In this document: piece after piece, positions 24,349-34,492 of the stretch
Position numbering within the stretch: position 1 is the stretch's first letter
Layout of the letters: each line of letters begins with the position of its first letter
Source of the DNA: Prorocentrum cordatum
Lineage: Eukaryota > Sar > Dinophyceae > Prorocentrales > Prorocentraceae
Assembly: GCA_963575745.1 (NCBI GenBank)
Contig: CAUYUJ010021037.1
Span: 532,501-596,500, forward strand
Length of the DNA stretch: 64,000 bases
Direction of reading: 5' to 3'
Program-made: the position numbers and the translations under genes
The notes under the pieces: generated by a model
Seen by the model: only the letters and a program-made list of their open reading frames with translations
Told to the model about the DNA's origin: nothing
Database searches by the model: none

Positions 24349-24484
24349 GGCGTCACGACTCGGGCCTCTGGCGGCTGTTCGGGACGATCTGGGCACCCCT
24401 GGAACGCTTTCGGCGAGGCGCAGCCGCTGAAGGCACCCGGGGGCCAGAACGCCGCCGAGAACCGGCAGGAGCGCCCGAGAACCT

Positions 24485-24800
24485 CGAACTTCGAGACTTC
24501 GTCTTCCCGCTCAGCCTACCCCCCAGGGCCCAAGACCCCCGACGTCGTGATGTTTCCACAACGTCGACCACCAGAGGTCTGGACCCCCTCCCTAAGCCCG
24601 ATTTGCCGTCCCGCTCCCAGGGCCCGGCGAGGCCCAGGAAGCGTCTGGGACCCCCGACGTCGTGCTCTGTGGAAGACCTGGACCTTCGGAGGCCAGGACA
24701 CCATCCCAGGGACCAGCTTCTCGTTCTGCGTCCCTCTCTGGTCGGCGGTCCCGAGGCCCCGAGAGGCTGAAAATGGTGAAACAAAACCTCTGGTCGCGAC
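24485..24800 (-). repeat. Abundant dispersed GGCCTC/GACGTCG repeat, inverted copies
   Basis: CCCCCGACGTCGTGATGTTT, ACCAGAGGTCTGGACCCCCT and CCCCGAGAGGCTGAAAATGG. Other inverted copies lie near 29,405 and 50,745. Confidence 0.65.
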
Positions 24801-25263
24801 TTTTGCCATGGCCCGAGGGAGTCTGGGCCCTGAGGAGTTGGAGTGGAGGTCTGAGCTGGATGGGCACTGAGAGATCAAACCAGAAGGGGGGATCGGCGAA
24901 AATCCGCTCAACGTCGGTCCCTGGGCCCCTCGCGGGGTCGATCTGGTGGAGGTTTTCACGCCGGATCAGTTTCTGACGGTCCCGACGCCCGAGAACGGCT
25001 CCCGGGCACCGAGGAAGACGCGCGAACTGATCGGACCCAGAACCTCGGACCTCGCACCCCCCCCCCCTCCCGTGCTCCCTGGAACCACGGCTGGGCCACC
25101 TCGGGCCCCCAGCCGGCTCCCAGCCCTCGACAGCGCCCGCGCACCCAGCGGCCGAGGCGCAGGCGCAGGGGCCAGCGCGCCTCGGAGCAGCCCTTCGCCC
25201 TCCGCGGCCCAGCTCGCGCCGCGACGCGAGCAGGCCCACGCCGCGAGCGAGAGCTCCGAGGAG

Positions 25264-25510
25264 TTGAGCAGGGACCGACCGCCCCAGCATTCCACAAGGC
25301 CTACCACGACGTGCTCCTAGAACGAAAGCATGTCCGAGCAACAGAGGCAGTGCTCTTAGACCTAGACCATAACAAAAACCGATGCGTTAAAGCATGCCGG
25401 GCTCCGCCAGGAAGGTTCTCTGAGAACCGCTCGTGCAAACCAAGAAAGGCTCTCTCATAACGTTCTTCGCTGGGCCTAGGGGCAAGCCAGGACGCCTCGC
25501 CACTGCTTCA
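25264..25510 (+). mobile_element. Foldback element family A, copy 3
   Basis: Starts TTGAGCAGGGACCGACCG, ends CGCCACTGCTTCA, flanked by the 5-bp duplication AGGAG (25,259-25,263 and 25,511-25,515). The interior is more diverged than in the other copies. Confidence 0.85.
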
Positions 25511-25679
25511 AGGAGGACCCTGAGATCCGACGTAGCGGAAAAGATGCAACATCGCGACACACCACGCTCGGAGCCCTGGACCCCATCTTTCTCTGCACCA
25601 TCGCTCGAGCTGGATCTGTGAGGGCCCGCCGGGGCCCGCAACTCTTCCACAACGCCTGGCTTGAAAAAACTGCGCCGCC

Positions 25680-25722
25680 GGAGGAGGAGGAGGAGGAGGA
25701 GGAGGAGGAGGAGGAGGAGGAG
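25680..25722. repeat. GGA microsatellite
   Basis: About 14 pure GGA triplets. Confidence 0.95.
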
Positions 25723-25915
25723 CTCGAAAAAAATCTTTTTCTACGCCGACCCGTGCGAGCCTGCAGAGTCTCGAGCTGCGCCAGCCGGCCGCCCCGCAGG
25801 GCCGCGCGCCCTCGCGCGCGCCGCTCGAGGCGCCCCGTCGGGACGGCGGGGCCCGGGTGCGCGGCCGCGGACCGGGCCAGGGCGCTGGCGGCGTGCACGA
25901 TGCGGTGGCCCTGAC

Positions 25916-26166
25916 TCTGGTGGACCCAGAGAGGGGTCCAGCTGAAAGGGGGTGGTGCACTAGATTTGCGGCAATTGCATTGCCAATGTGTACTGCGCTC
26001 CAGAATGGTATTGCATTGTATCGCAACTCATGAACTAATGCATTGCACGCGGAAATCCAGCAATGCATCTGCGCCCAGGAATGTATTGCACGCCCCAAGT
26101 TATTGCAACCCCACAAATCGATTGCGCCGCCCCCTTGTCGCTGGACCCCTTTGTGGGTCAACCAGA
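25916..26166 (+). mobile_element. Foldback element family C, copy 1
   Basis: Starts TCTGGTGGACCC and ends GGGTCAACCAGA. The arms also contain GGGGGTGGTGCACTAG and its counterpart. A perfect 5-bp duplication CTGAC flanks it (25,911-25,915 and 26,167-26,171). The interior is rich in TTGCATTG/TATTGCA words. Confidence 0.85.
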
Positions 26167-26647
26167 CTGACACAGAGATCCGACGCTCCCCAACAATTGG
26201 AGGGGGCGGTTCGGGGCGGTTTTCGGCGTCCAGGGGCCCTCGCCGGGCCTCGGGAGCGTCAAACAACGACTCAGGAAGAAGAACCAGCCCTATAGAGAAG
26301 AGGTCCAGACCTCCAGGGAGCCCACGCATCGAAAGAATTGGAGCAGCAGGATGTCTGAGGTTACTCTGAGATCCTGGCGCCTCAATTTTTTCGAGCCGGG
26401 CGTTTTCGCTCTATTTCGGACCCCGGGGCTCTCGCAGATCGATCCGTCTCGGAAACTGATGCAGAAAGATGGGGTCTAGGGGTCCGGGCGCGGTTTCGCG
26501 CGATGCTGCATTTTTTTGGCAGCGTCGGATCTCAGGGGAGGGCACTGGGTATAACCGTGGCATGCTCACGAGCGGTCAACATATCCGTATCCGCGCCCTC
26601 GCGGTCTGGACTCCGGGGCGCGATCCCGCGGACACGCGGTCGCGGGG

Positions 26648-26676
26648 ACGACGACGACGACGACGACGACGACGAG

Positions 26677-26752
<76 letters not shown>
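26648..26752. repeat. GAC microsatellite
   Basis: About 35 GAC/ACG triplets, nearly pure. Confidence 0.95.
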
Positions 26753-26864
26753 TCGCGCGGGGCCGCGGCCCAGCGGGCCGGACCGCGAGGCCGCGGATAT
26801 GGATATGCTGTTCGCCCACGGCGTGCTCGCGCCCTGACAGAGAATCAATACGGGCGGCTCTGGG

Positions 26865-27010
26865 CTGCTTGGGGCCCCAGGGGGGCCCTCACTGGGCCCC
26901 CGCGGGGCCGTCAAACCACCAACGGTTCGGGATGAAAGACTGGTCACGGGGAAAGGGCCGGGACTTCCGGGGACCTCGCACTGAGCAAAAATCAGAACGT
27001 CGCATGTGTC
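26865..27010 (+). repeat. Abundant dispersed GGCCTC/GACGTCG repeat, plus copy
   Basis: Very close to 1,110-1,250: GGGGGGCCCTCACTGGGCCC, GATGAAAGACTGGTCACGGG and CAGAACGTCGCATGTGTCAG. Confidence 0.7.
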
Positions 27011-27480
27011 AGGGAAGGAACAATTGAGTAAGGAACCAGGGCCTGGTGCCTTGTGGAACACCAGTTGAGGCCTGGCCATGGATACGGTAGGGGGAAACAA
27101 TTGGTGGACACTCCCCCGCTCCCCTAAACTCAAAGTTGGCACGCGCGGGGGGAGACTACGGTCGAAGTGCAACTCATCAGACCCACCGCCAACTGTGAAC
27201 AGTGGGGGGAGGGGGAGGCATTGACCGATGAATGTGGCATGCGTGTTCGCTATTTTTCCGAGGCCTGTATGACCGCCGCCCTCATCAGATCAGGAACCCT
27301 CGAGGGTATGATGCCTCCTGAGGCGCGGTCCTTCACGAACGTCTCCCCACCGTAGGACTACAGTAATCTCATGAACGGATTGGCTCAGGACACGCTCCAG
27401 GATTCCCAGAGTGTTTTGCGGCCCTCGTGTCTCCAGCACGTGTGGAATATTAGGGCGTCTGGTGAATTCTGGAAGTTCGA
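27011..27480. other. No supported gene
   Basis: A non-repetitive stretch. A 62-codon plus frame (27,167-27,355) has no recognisable motif. Confidence 0.4.
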
Positions 27481-27482
27481 CT

Positions 27483-27626
27483 GGCGCGTTCCGCCACTCG
27501 CAAAGTAGCTACTCGCAAATGTCCTGGGTCCGCAACAGGGGATTTACGATATAATACACACAAAGGCAGACAACTGGCTTTTCGAACGCTTGCGAGTAGG
27601 CACTTTGCTAGTAGTGGGACGCGCTC
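27483..27626 (+). mobile_element. Foldback element family G, copy 2
   Basis: GGCGCGTTCCGCCACTCGCA at the left and AGTAGTGGGACGCGCTC at the right; interior GCTTTTCGAACGCTTGCG. Same length as copy 1. Confidence 0.78.
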
Positions 27627-27840
27627 AGCGAGAGGTCCTGGAACGCATCATTATCATGATCTCTCTTGCTCCCCCGATGCAAACTCAAACATCCGGCGCC
27701 TCGAAGGAATCAGCACGACGGTTTTCCATAGTTTTCGGCCTCTGGAGGCACTTACGCGGGGCCTCGGGGCCGTCCGAAATCGGCTTGGGGTGAGAAATCG
27801 GTGCTGGAAAATTTTCGAGTGGTCGAGTGGTCGTGCACAG

Positions 27841-28140
27841 AGGCCTCCCAGATGGGGTCCGAGCAGATAGGGTCGTCTTTGACGGTCCTGGGGCCCAGCG
27901 AGGCCCCCGAAGCCGAAGATGCCAAAAACCGTCCGTCGTGAACACTGAAGGCCTCCCACATGGGGTCCGAGCAGATAGGGTCTGAGGATCGCGCCGCAGT
28001 GCCAGCGCATCGAGGATGCATCGTCGATGAATCGTCGATGCATCGGCGACGTCGGCGACGAAGCTGCAGCGTCCGCGCGGAGAAGATCGGGCTCCTCATC
28101 GAGCCGCGTCGCCAGTGCATCGCGAACGGCGGCGTGCACA
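27841..28140 (+). mobile_element. Foldback element family B, copy 2 (interrupted)
   Basis: The left end AGGCCTCCCAGATGGGG occurs at 27,841 and again, with one change, at 27,949. Between them lies a fragment of the dispersed GGCCTC repeat. The rest of the element follows to about 28,140, where the right arm is lost. Confidence 0.65.
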
Positions 28141-28224
28141 CAAAGGTTCTTCCCAGGCGCGCGCCCGTTTTTCACGATTCCGCGATAACGCCCGTGACCA
28201 GCCCCGGCCCCGTCGGCCCCCCCG

Positions 28225-28480
28225 TCCCCCAGGAGAGGTCAGAATCGAATCGACAGGTCTGATGGGCGATCGAAAAGAATCGGATCGGCGGAAATCGGCA
28301 GCCGAGTCGGAACAAGCCGAATCGGCGGAAATCGGCAGGCTCGTTGGCCTCCAATGAGAAATCGGAGCCCAAATCGGAATCCCACATCGAGTCGAATCGG
28401 AATCGGAATCGGAATCCATCGAAGTCGGATTGAGTCGAATCGGAGGAATCGACACGAGCCCTGCCCCTCCCCCTCTCTCC
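28225..28480 (+). repeat. AATCGG-rich repeat L, copy 1
   Basis: Dense GAATCGGATCGGCGGAAATC words; ends GAATCGACACGAGCCCTG. Closely matches 60,930-61,190. Confidence 0.78.
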
Positions 28481-28574
28481 CATGGTCGCGTCACGATTCG
28501 CGCTGGCGCCGTATGGGAAAGAGCTGTCCCTAGGCATTCCCAGACCACGTCCGTTGGCGCCAGAGGGGATTATA

Positions 28575-28625
28575 CACATTTATGTTTATTTATTTATTCA
28601 TATATATACATATATACATATGAAA
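28575..28625. repeat. AT-rich TATA microsatellite
   Basis: TTTATTTATTTATTCATATATATACATATATACATATG, an AT-rich island in GC-rich DNA. Confidence 0.85.
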
Positions 28626-28864
28626 AGACTGTCCCAAAAGCTCGTGTCGTAGAAAAGCATGTGCTTGTGTTGCCCTTTTCGGCCTCCAGGGGCCCTCGCT
28701 GGGCCCCAGGCCCCTCAAAGACGACTCGCTGTGAAAGAACCCAGGAAGAAAAATAGGGCCGGGGTCACCCGCTCAGCCGGCACAACTCCGACGCCAGGCG
28801 GTGATCCTCCTGAGTTCGGCATCTGGGGGTCGCTACTGTATTAGGCCCCTGGGCTTAGCTGCCC

Positions 28865-29051
28865 CGATACGCAACACGCGACGCGTAGCGCATTGACACG
28901 GAGCTCAGCACGTAGACTGGACACGTAGGTCTGACGCGATACGTTCGCCAAAACGTGGGCCGGTACGCTGAGCCAACACGCAGCGTCTTCACGCGGACAT
29001 GTTGAACACGGCACGTGCTGCGTTTCAAAATGGGCGTCTCAGGGCAGCTAA
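28865..29051 (+). mobile_element. Foldback element family F, copy 2
   Basis: Left end TTAGCTGCCCCGATACGCA; right end GGCGTCTCAGGGCAGCTAA. Shares CGCCAAAACGTGGGCC and AACACGCAGCGTCTT with copy 1. Confidence 0.78.
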
Positions 29052-29979
29052 GGTCCTGGGCGAGAAACGATCCTGGGGGAAGAGGGTTGGGAGTTCTGAG
29101 GCCGCGGATTGAACAAAAACATATCGGGGGATGCCTGTGCTCGTCGCGAAGGGATCGCGGCGAGAGGGTTCTGACAGATTTTCGGCCCCCGGGAGGCCGT
29201 ATCGACTCGGGGTGAAAATCCGGTCCTAGGCAAGGGAGCCCAGATCTCAGAGGTCCACGTTGTTGAAAAAAACACGGCGTCGGAGCTGTCGGAGGGCGGA
29301 GGGCGGCGGCATTCTAAGAGGACGGGGGGGAGCTTCCATGAGGGTAGGCGGCGTCTGATAGAAGCCGATCCTCCAACCACATCTGCTGGGACCCATTTGG
29401 GGACTCAAACTCCGACGTCGTGATGTTCCACCACGTGGGCCCCCAGAGGTCTATTGACCCCTTCCCCCAAACAGCCCTCTCGTCCCGAGTCGCGGCCTTG
29501 CGGTCCCTGGGGCCCGCGGTGAGGGCTCCCCCAGGGCCGTCAAGATCCAAACGTTGCCCGTCGTCGTTTCCTTCGCGACGAGAGGTCTCCCCAGTTCCCT
29601 CGTGCTCTTCCTCCCTCCTGATCCTTCAGAGGAAATCGAATCGCAATCTTATCGATACGATTTGCCAGAATCGGACAAATCGAGTCTGCATTCTGCAAGC
29701 CGGATCGGAAAAAGCCGGATCGTGAAGCCGAGTCGGATCGGTAGGGTTGCAGGTTCGATTTTGCTCAGAGCTGAATCGGATCGAATCGACATGGCTCCCG
29801 GAGGAGGTGTGGGGGGGGGGGGTCGGGGGAGGCCTGGATGAGAAGGGCGTCCCCCGTCGCCCCGACCCCGTGACTGGGGCGCGCGAGCGCGCCGCCTCGC
29901 CGATGCATCGGCCGTGCCGCGCGCCTCCAACCGCGCCCGTATGCATTGGGACTCGCGTGTGTCGGGCGCACGCCACACC

Positions 29980-30097
29980 ATGTCGACAAGTTGCGGGCGG
30001 GTCGTGGCAAGCGGAAGCGGCCAAGGATGGGCCGAAGGGGAAGGATGCAAGCAGCCCTGGAAACATTGCCCCATCCTCACTATGCGGGTTGACTGTA
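29980..30097 (+). mobile_element. Right-end fragment of the 30.5-kb Tc1/mariner-like family
   Basis: CCAAGGATGGGCCGA, then GCGGGTTGACTG and TA, match the right third of the element at 30,523-30,989. The left end is missing. Confidence 0.65.
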
Positions 30098-30111
30098 AAA
30101 TGGATTAGGGA

Positions 30112-30265
30112 GCCGTGGATCTGACGCGCGGGCGCCAGCTCCACCGATCGGGGAAGGCACGCCCGAAACGTGGGGCCAGTGCCGCCCGACTTGGCGACGG
30201 AGCGCGCCGACTCGGCAAGGAAACGGGACCCGTCGCCATAGTCCTCGCGCCTCAATCCATGTTTG
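30112..30265 (+). repeat. Dispersed repeat M, copy 2
   Basis: GACGCGCGGGCGCCAGCTCC, CGATCGGGGAAGGCACGCCC and CTCAATCCATGTTTGCG. Confidence 0.65.
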
Positions 30266-30299
30266 CGCTTCCTTGAAGTTGGGAGGCCTGGAGTAGTAG

Positions 30300-30513
30300 A
30301 GGCCTCCTAGATCTCGTAGATGGTGTCGCAGCAGATGGGGTCAGAGGATCGCGCCGCATCGGCGGTGCATCGGCGATGCACTGGCAACGTCGGCGATGCA
30401 CTGGCGACGTCGGCGTGGAGAAAATCGGGCTCCACATTGAGCCGCATCGACGGTGCATCGGCGATGCTGCGCGATCCTCCGACCCCATCTGCTCAGGCCC
30501 CCATCTGGGAGGG
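30300..30513 (+). mobile_element. Foldback element family B, copy 3
   Basis: Left end AGGCCTCCTAGATCTCG; right end CCCCATCTGGGAGGG. The core has repeated CGGCGATGCA words and GACGTCGGCGTGGAGAAAAT. It lies 9 bp from the Tc1/mariner-like element at 30,523. Confidence 0.8.
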
Positions 30514-30522
30514 CTAGGGTTA

Positions 30523-30989
30523 CAGTCAAAACCGACGGACGCACGGTAAGGATGCAAGGCCCTTGGACCTTCCAAACTGGACGTCGCTGGACGTGGACAA
30601 TGGCAGAGTATTTGCCGAGGAGGCAGGGATGCACGGGTACCCTTGCTGACGAAGTGATGCCTTACCCCAGCCAGAGCAAGGGTCCCTCGGATGGCCAAGC
30701 TGAACAACCTTCCAGTGCATCCTCCCCCAGGATGCACAAGAACATCCAACGAAAACGAAGAACAAGAGGGTACCCTCCCCGAACCGACATCGACCTTATA
30801 TCTCGGTCCGACCGCACTGTCAACCCGTATCCATAAGGATGCGCGGTAAGGATGCAAGGGAATCGGAAGGCCAAGTTGACGCTCTTCGAACGAAGCTGGC
30901 CAGTGAAAGTCGCCAAGGATGGGCCGAGGGGGCAGGGATGCGAGGGTCCCCCTCGGAAGGTTGCCCATCCTTACTGTGCGGGTTGACTG
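30523..30989 (+). mobile_element. Tc1/mariner-like non-autonomous element, 467 bp
   Basis: TA duplications at 30,521 and 30,990. The left end CAGTCAAAACCG and GCACGGTAAGGATG matches the reverse complement of the right end, CAGTCAACCCGCACAGTAAG. The interior repeats the words GGTAAGGATGCAAGG and CTGTCAACCCGTA at 30,820-30,860, so it may be a composite of two elements. No transposase ORF. Confidence 0.75.
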
Positions 30990-31124
30990 TATCGATTGCG
31001 ACTGTAGGGGGCCGCCCCCCTCGCGCCACCCCCGCGTGCGCGCCGCCAGGCACCGCGCGCGGGCGGGGCGGTGCGCGACGCGCCGGGCTCGGCACGGCGC
31101 TGGGCGTGGACCGCGCCGCCGCTC

Positions 31125-31225
31125 CAGCGCGGCAGCGCACGGCTGCGCGCGGCTGCGCGCGGCTGCGCTCGGCAGCGCGCCGCTGCGCGCGGCTGCGCGC
31201 GGCCGCGCGCCGCGGCGCCGGCTGC
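31125..31225. repeat. GCTGCGCGCG decamer tandem repeat
   Basis: About nine imperfect copies of a 10-bp unit, GCTGCGCGCG, lie just downstream of the IQ gene stop codon. Alternating GC steps make this a candidate Z-DNA-forming tract. Confidence 0.7.
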
Positions 31226-31265
31226 TCCGGCCTGCACGCAGATGCTGCTGCGCTGCCGCTGAATG

Positions 31266-33809
31266 CTATCTGGAGGAGGCCAGGCGCGAGGCGGAGTCCA
31301 GGCACTCGGCCATCATGCTGATGCTGGCCTCCTCCGACCCCAGCAGCGAATCGAGGACGCGGTTCTGCACCGAAATGCGCCACTGCAGCTCTGCCTCCGA
31401 GGTGGAGGCGCAGTGGCCGAGCGGCAGGTCTGCCTCCCTGTCGCTCGACAGCGGCGCGCGAAGCTCACGCACGGGCTCCCCGAGAGGGCGCGGCGAGTCT
31501 GCGCCAGCCGGCCATCGATCGGCCGCGAGCTCGCGCAGCGATGCCGCCGAGGAGCCCGTCGCCGAGGGCTCCCAAGTGCGAGGCTCGCCCTGCTGGCCTG
31601 GCACTCTGCCAGCCGAGCGCCAGTCCTGGCAGGCGTCCGCGTGCGCGCCCAGCGGAGGCTGGTGCCCCCGAGCCCGCGCAGGCGGCACCGCGAGCGTGCC
31701 GGCCTGGCTCAGCTCTCTCGCGGGCAGCACTCCTCGCGGCGACGCGGAGGCGCCGCCTGGCCCCCCCGTGGGCATTACCCCCCGCCGATGCGCCGGCCTC
31801 CCGCACACCTTACACCGGGGGCACGGCGATCGCGGCGAGGTGGCAGCAGCCCGAGCAGCCCGCCGTGCCTCGTCCTGGTGTTCCTCGAGTCGGGCAGGCG
31901 CTCCGCGCAGGCGGTCCTCCGCACGCGGGCCACAGCACGGCATCGCGCGGAGCTCGAGCACCTCCTGGCGCCCCGCCACCCGCGGGGCGACGCAGGCGAG
32001 GCCCTCCTCGGAGTGGCAGCTGCGCTCCTGCCGGAGCTGGGCCTCCTGCTCGAGCAGCCGTCCGACCTTCTTGCGGCAGTAGGCCCAGACCTCGCTCTCC
32101 ATGTGCAGCGCCCCGGCCAGGCGGCCCCTCAGCAACGAGGCCTCCTCGTCTGCGCCCGCAGGGCCTGGCCACCCCTCCTGGCTGGACGCGCTGCTCGCGG
32201 ATGCGCTTGCCTCTGGCCGCGAGGCGTGCCGCTCTCGCCCGGGCGCGCTGCTCGCCAAGGCCCACGCCTCGTGCTGCGGGGCTGGCCGCTCCCGCCCGAG
32301 CGCGCTGCCCGCCGAGTGCTGTGGGGCCGACTGCCCTCGGCTGGGTGCGCTGCCCGCCAAGGCCCACGCCTCTGGCCGCGGCGCGGGCTGCGCCCAGCTG
32401 GGCGCGCTGCTCGCCGAGGAGGCCCACGCCTCCGGCCGCGGCGCGGGCTGCCCCGCGCTGGGCGCGCTGCCCTGCGACGCCTGCGCCGTCTCCGCCCTCT
32501 CTGCCCGCCTGCGCTCCTCCGCCAGCTCCCGGCGGAACTGCCTGCGGGCGGCCTCCACCTGCACCAGCGCCTCGGCGGCGAGTTCCTCGCGCAGCAGCGC
32601 CTCCTGGTCCGCCGCCCGCCGGCGCAGCTCCGCCTGGTCCTGCAGCTGCCGCCGCCGCCCCTCGTCGCGGGCCCGCAGCTCCGCGTTGCTGGCCTGCAGC
32701 TCCTCGACGCGGGCCCGCAGCCTCTCGTCGCCAGCCTCTCGCTGCGGGCCCGCGCCGCCGACCCACGGCCCCTCGCTGCGGGCCCCCAGCCCCTCGTCGC
32801 CGGCGCCCCGCGGGGGGCCCTCCTCGCGTGCCCGCCGCCGCGGGCCCTCGTCGTCGCGGACCTGCGGCCCCCCGCGGCCCGCTGGCCGCGAGAGGGCCGC
32901 CTGCAGCTCCTCGCGGGCCGCGCGCAGCTCGTCGCGGGCCGCCCGCAGCTCGTCGCGGGCCTCGTCGCCAGCCCCTCGCTGCGGGCCTTCTGTGCGGGCC
33001 CGCGCCTCCCCGTCGCTGGCCCGCAGCTCCCCGTCGCTGGCCCGCAGCTCCTCCTCACCAGTCCCTCGTGGCGGGCCTTCGTCGCGGGCCCGCACCTCGT
33101 CGCTGCGAGCCCGCAGCTCCTCGTTGAGGGCGCGCAGTTCCTGCAGCTCCTCGCGGGCCGCCTCCAGCGAGGGGGCATCCTGCAGCTCCTCGCGGGCCGC
33201 CTGGAGCTCCTCGCGGACCTCCTTGGCCGCTCGGAGCTCGCCGAGCTCGGTGTGGAAGGTGGCGTGCTGCTCCTCAAACTCCTCCAGCCTTCTGTGGCTG
33301 ACGACCGCTTGCGCACGGTTCTTCGTCGCTTGAGCGAGGTGCTTCAGCGACTGCCCCTGGGCCTCGACGCGGTCGTCTTCCTGCTGCCTGACGATGTCTT
33401 CCAGCTCGTCGATGCGGGCCTCCATGTCCTGCAGCTCCCTCTGCTCGTTCTGCAGCTGCGAAGCGTGCGCCAGGAAAGAGCCCAGCTGGCGATCCCGGAA
33501 GGTGTGGAGCTTCTGGAAGCTCCTCGTCTCCTCGGGCCCGGCACTGGCCGCCATGCCGTCCGCGCGACCACGCGGGTTCCTCTCCGACCTCCTCGCCGCC
33601 GCGGCGTTGCGGGCGAAACTGCGCCGGGCCATGGCCTGGATGCGCGTCGCGGCCTCGTGGTCACTCACGCCCGAGGCGGCTGGGCTGAAGGACTCCGCCT
33701 TGGGGTCACCAGCGTGGGCCACAGTGGGGGGCGTGGGGCGCCCGCCGTCGACGGCAGGGCCGCCGTGCCCCTTGAAGGTCACTCGCTTGCTCGGCTCTCC
33801 CGACGCCAT
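31266..33809 (-). CDS. IQ-motif coiled-coil protein with proline-rich repeats and a CxxCxxC cluster
   Basis: An intronless ORF of 847 residues starting at ATG 33,809. Residues 55-70 (ATRIQAMARRSFARNA) fit the calmodulin-binding IQ pattern IQxxxRxxxxR: I57, Q58, R62, R67. Residues about 95-235 and 285-440 are rich in E/R/L/A with heptad-like spacing and repeated EELRA/REELQA blocks, so a long coiled coil is likely. Residues about 448-540 hold five imperfect 17-19-residue repeats around QPAPRPEAWA. A Cys cluster, CPRCKVCGRPAH (C663, C666, C669, H674), may bind zinc. There is no signal peptide or membrane segment. A scaffold or cytoskeletal protein regulated by Ca/calmodulin is an inference. The plus strand of the same interval is also open, but only the minus frame makes these motifs. 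A foldback element ends 43 bp upstream of the start, and no SL relic is visible. Confidence 0.65.
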   Translation of the reverse strand: MASGEPSKRVTFKGHGGPAVDGGRPTPPTVAHAGDPKAESFSPAASGVSDHEAATRIQAMARRSFARNAAAARRSERNPRGRADGMAASAGPEETRSFQKLHTFRDRQLGSFLAHASQLQNEQRELQDMEARIDELEDIVRQQEDDRVEAQGQSLKHLAQATKNRAQAVVSHRRLEEFEEQHATFHTELGELRAAKEVREELQAAREELQDAPSLEAAREELQELRALNEELRARSDEVRARDEGPPRGTGEEELRASDGELRASDGEARARTEGPQRGAGDEARDELRAARDELRAAREELQAALSRPAGRGGPQVRDDEGPRRRAREEGPPRGAGDEGLGARSEGPWVGGAGPQREAGDERLRARVEELQASNAELRARDEGRRRQLQDQAELRRRAADQEALLREELAAEALVQVEAARRQFRRELAEERRRAERAETAQASQGSAPSAGQPAPRPEAWASSASSAPSWAQPAPRPEAWALAGSAPSRGQSAPQHSAGSALGRERPAPQHEAWALASSAPGRERHASRPEASASASSASSQEGWPGPAGADEEASLLRGRLAGALHMESEVWAYCRKKVGRLLEQEAQLRQERSCHSEEGLACVAPRVAGRQEVLELRAMPCCGPRAEDRLRGAPARLEEHQDEARRAARAAATSPRSPCPRCKVCGRPAHRRGVMPTGGPGGASASPRGVLPARELSQAGTLAVPPARARGHQPPLGAHADACQDWRSAGRVPGQQGEPRTWEPSATGSSAASLRELAADRWPAGADSPRPLGEPVRELRAPLSSDREADLPLGHCASTSEAELQWRISVQNRVLDSLLGSEEASISMMAECLDSASRLASSR

Positions 33810-33852
33810 CGCCGCCTGGCCACCGGGCTGGGCTGGCGAGCGTCCGCGTCGG

Positions 33853-34086
33853 TTGAGCAGGGACCGACTGCCCCGGCATCCCTATAGGCCTACCACGACA
33901 TGTTCTTCGGACCCCAACATGTTCTAAGAACCAAACCAATGTTCTTAGAACATAACCCCCACATGCTGAACAAAACAGTCTCGGCCAGAAGCGTTCTGAA
34001 AACATTTCGTGCAGACCACAAGAGAAACTTAGAATACTGCTTGGTGGCCCTAGAGGCGAGCCAGGACGCTTCGCCACTGCTTGAGA
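33853..34086 (+). mobile_element. Foldback element family A, copy 4, upstream of the IQ gene
   Basis: Starts TTGAGCAGGGACCGACTG and ends CACTGCTTGAGA; the 5-bp word GTCGG flanks it (33,848-33,852 and 34,087-34,091). Its left edge lies 43 bp from the ATG of the minus-strand IQ-motif gene. Confidence 0.85.
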
Positions 34087-34334
34087 GTCGGCGGCGCTGC
34101 GCATCGCCGTGGTAGGCCTGTGCAGCCTGTTGGGCCAAAAAGGCTCCCCGACCACCGCGCGGGCAAGCGGACAAACAAGAAGACCCACCTGTTGACGTCG
34201 CGGCCCCGCGCGCGCCAACGGGGCGTAGAATGTCGGCGCGCAGGGAGTGAAGCGCGCGCGCGTCTGCGCCCGGCCGAGCACTCAGAGACCGCTCGGGGTC
34301 TCGCAGCCGGCGGCGGCCACAACCATCCGCGCGT

Positions 34335-34492
34335 GGATGGCGGGGAGGGGCACAAGAGAAGACACACGCGTCCGGGCTTGGATGGCGGGGAGTGGCGATG
34401 GGTAGACGAAGCAAAAGGACACACACGTCCGGGCTCGGATTGCCAGGAGGGGCGATGGGTAGACGAAACTAACAGACACACACGCGCACACG
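34335..34492. repeat. Tandem repeat of about 55 bp, three units
   Basis: Units start at 34,335, 34,380 and 34,437 with GGATGGCGGGGAG-type sequence and end with ACACACGTCCGGGCT; the first unit is shorter. Confidence 0.85.

Noticed and set aside
31263-33887. 874-codon plus-strand ORF opposite the IQ gene
   Set aside because: Mirror frame of a GC-rich gene. The minus strand has an IQ motif and heptads; the plus strand has no recognisable domain.
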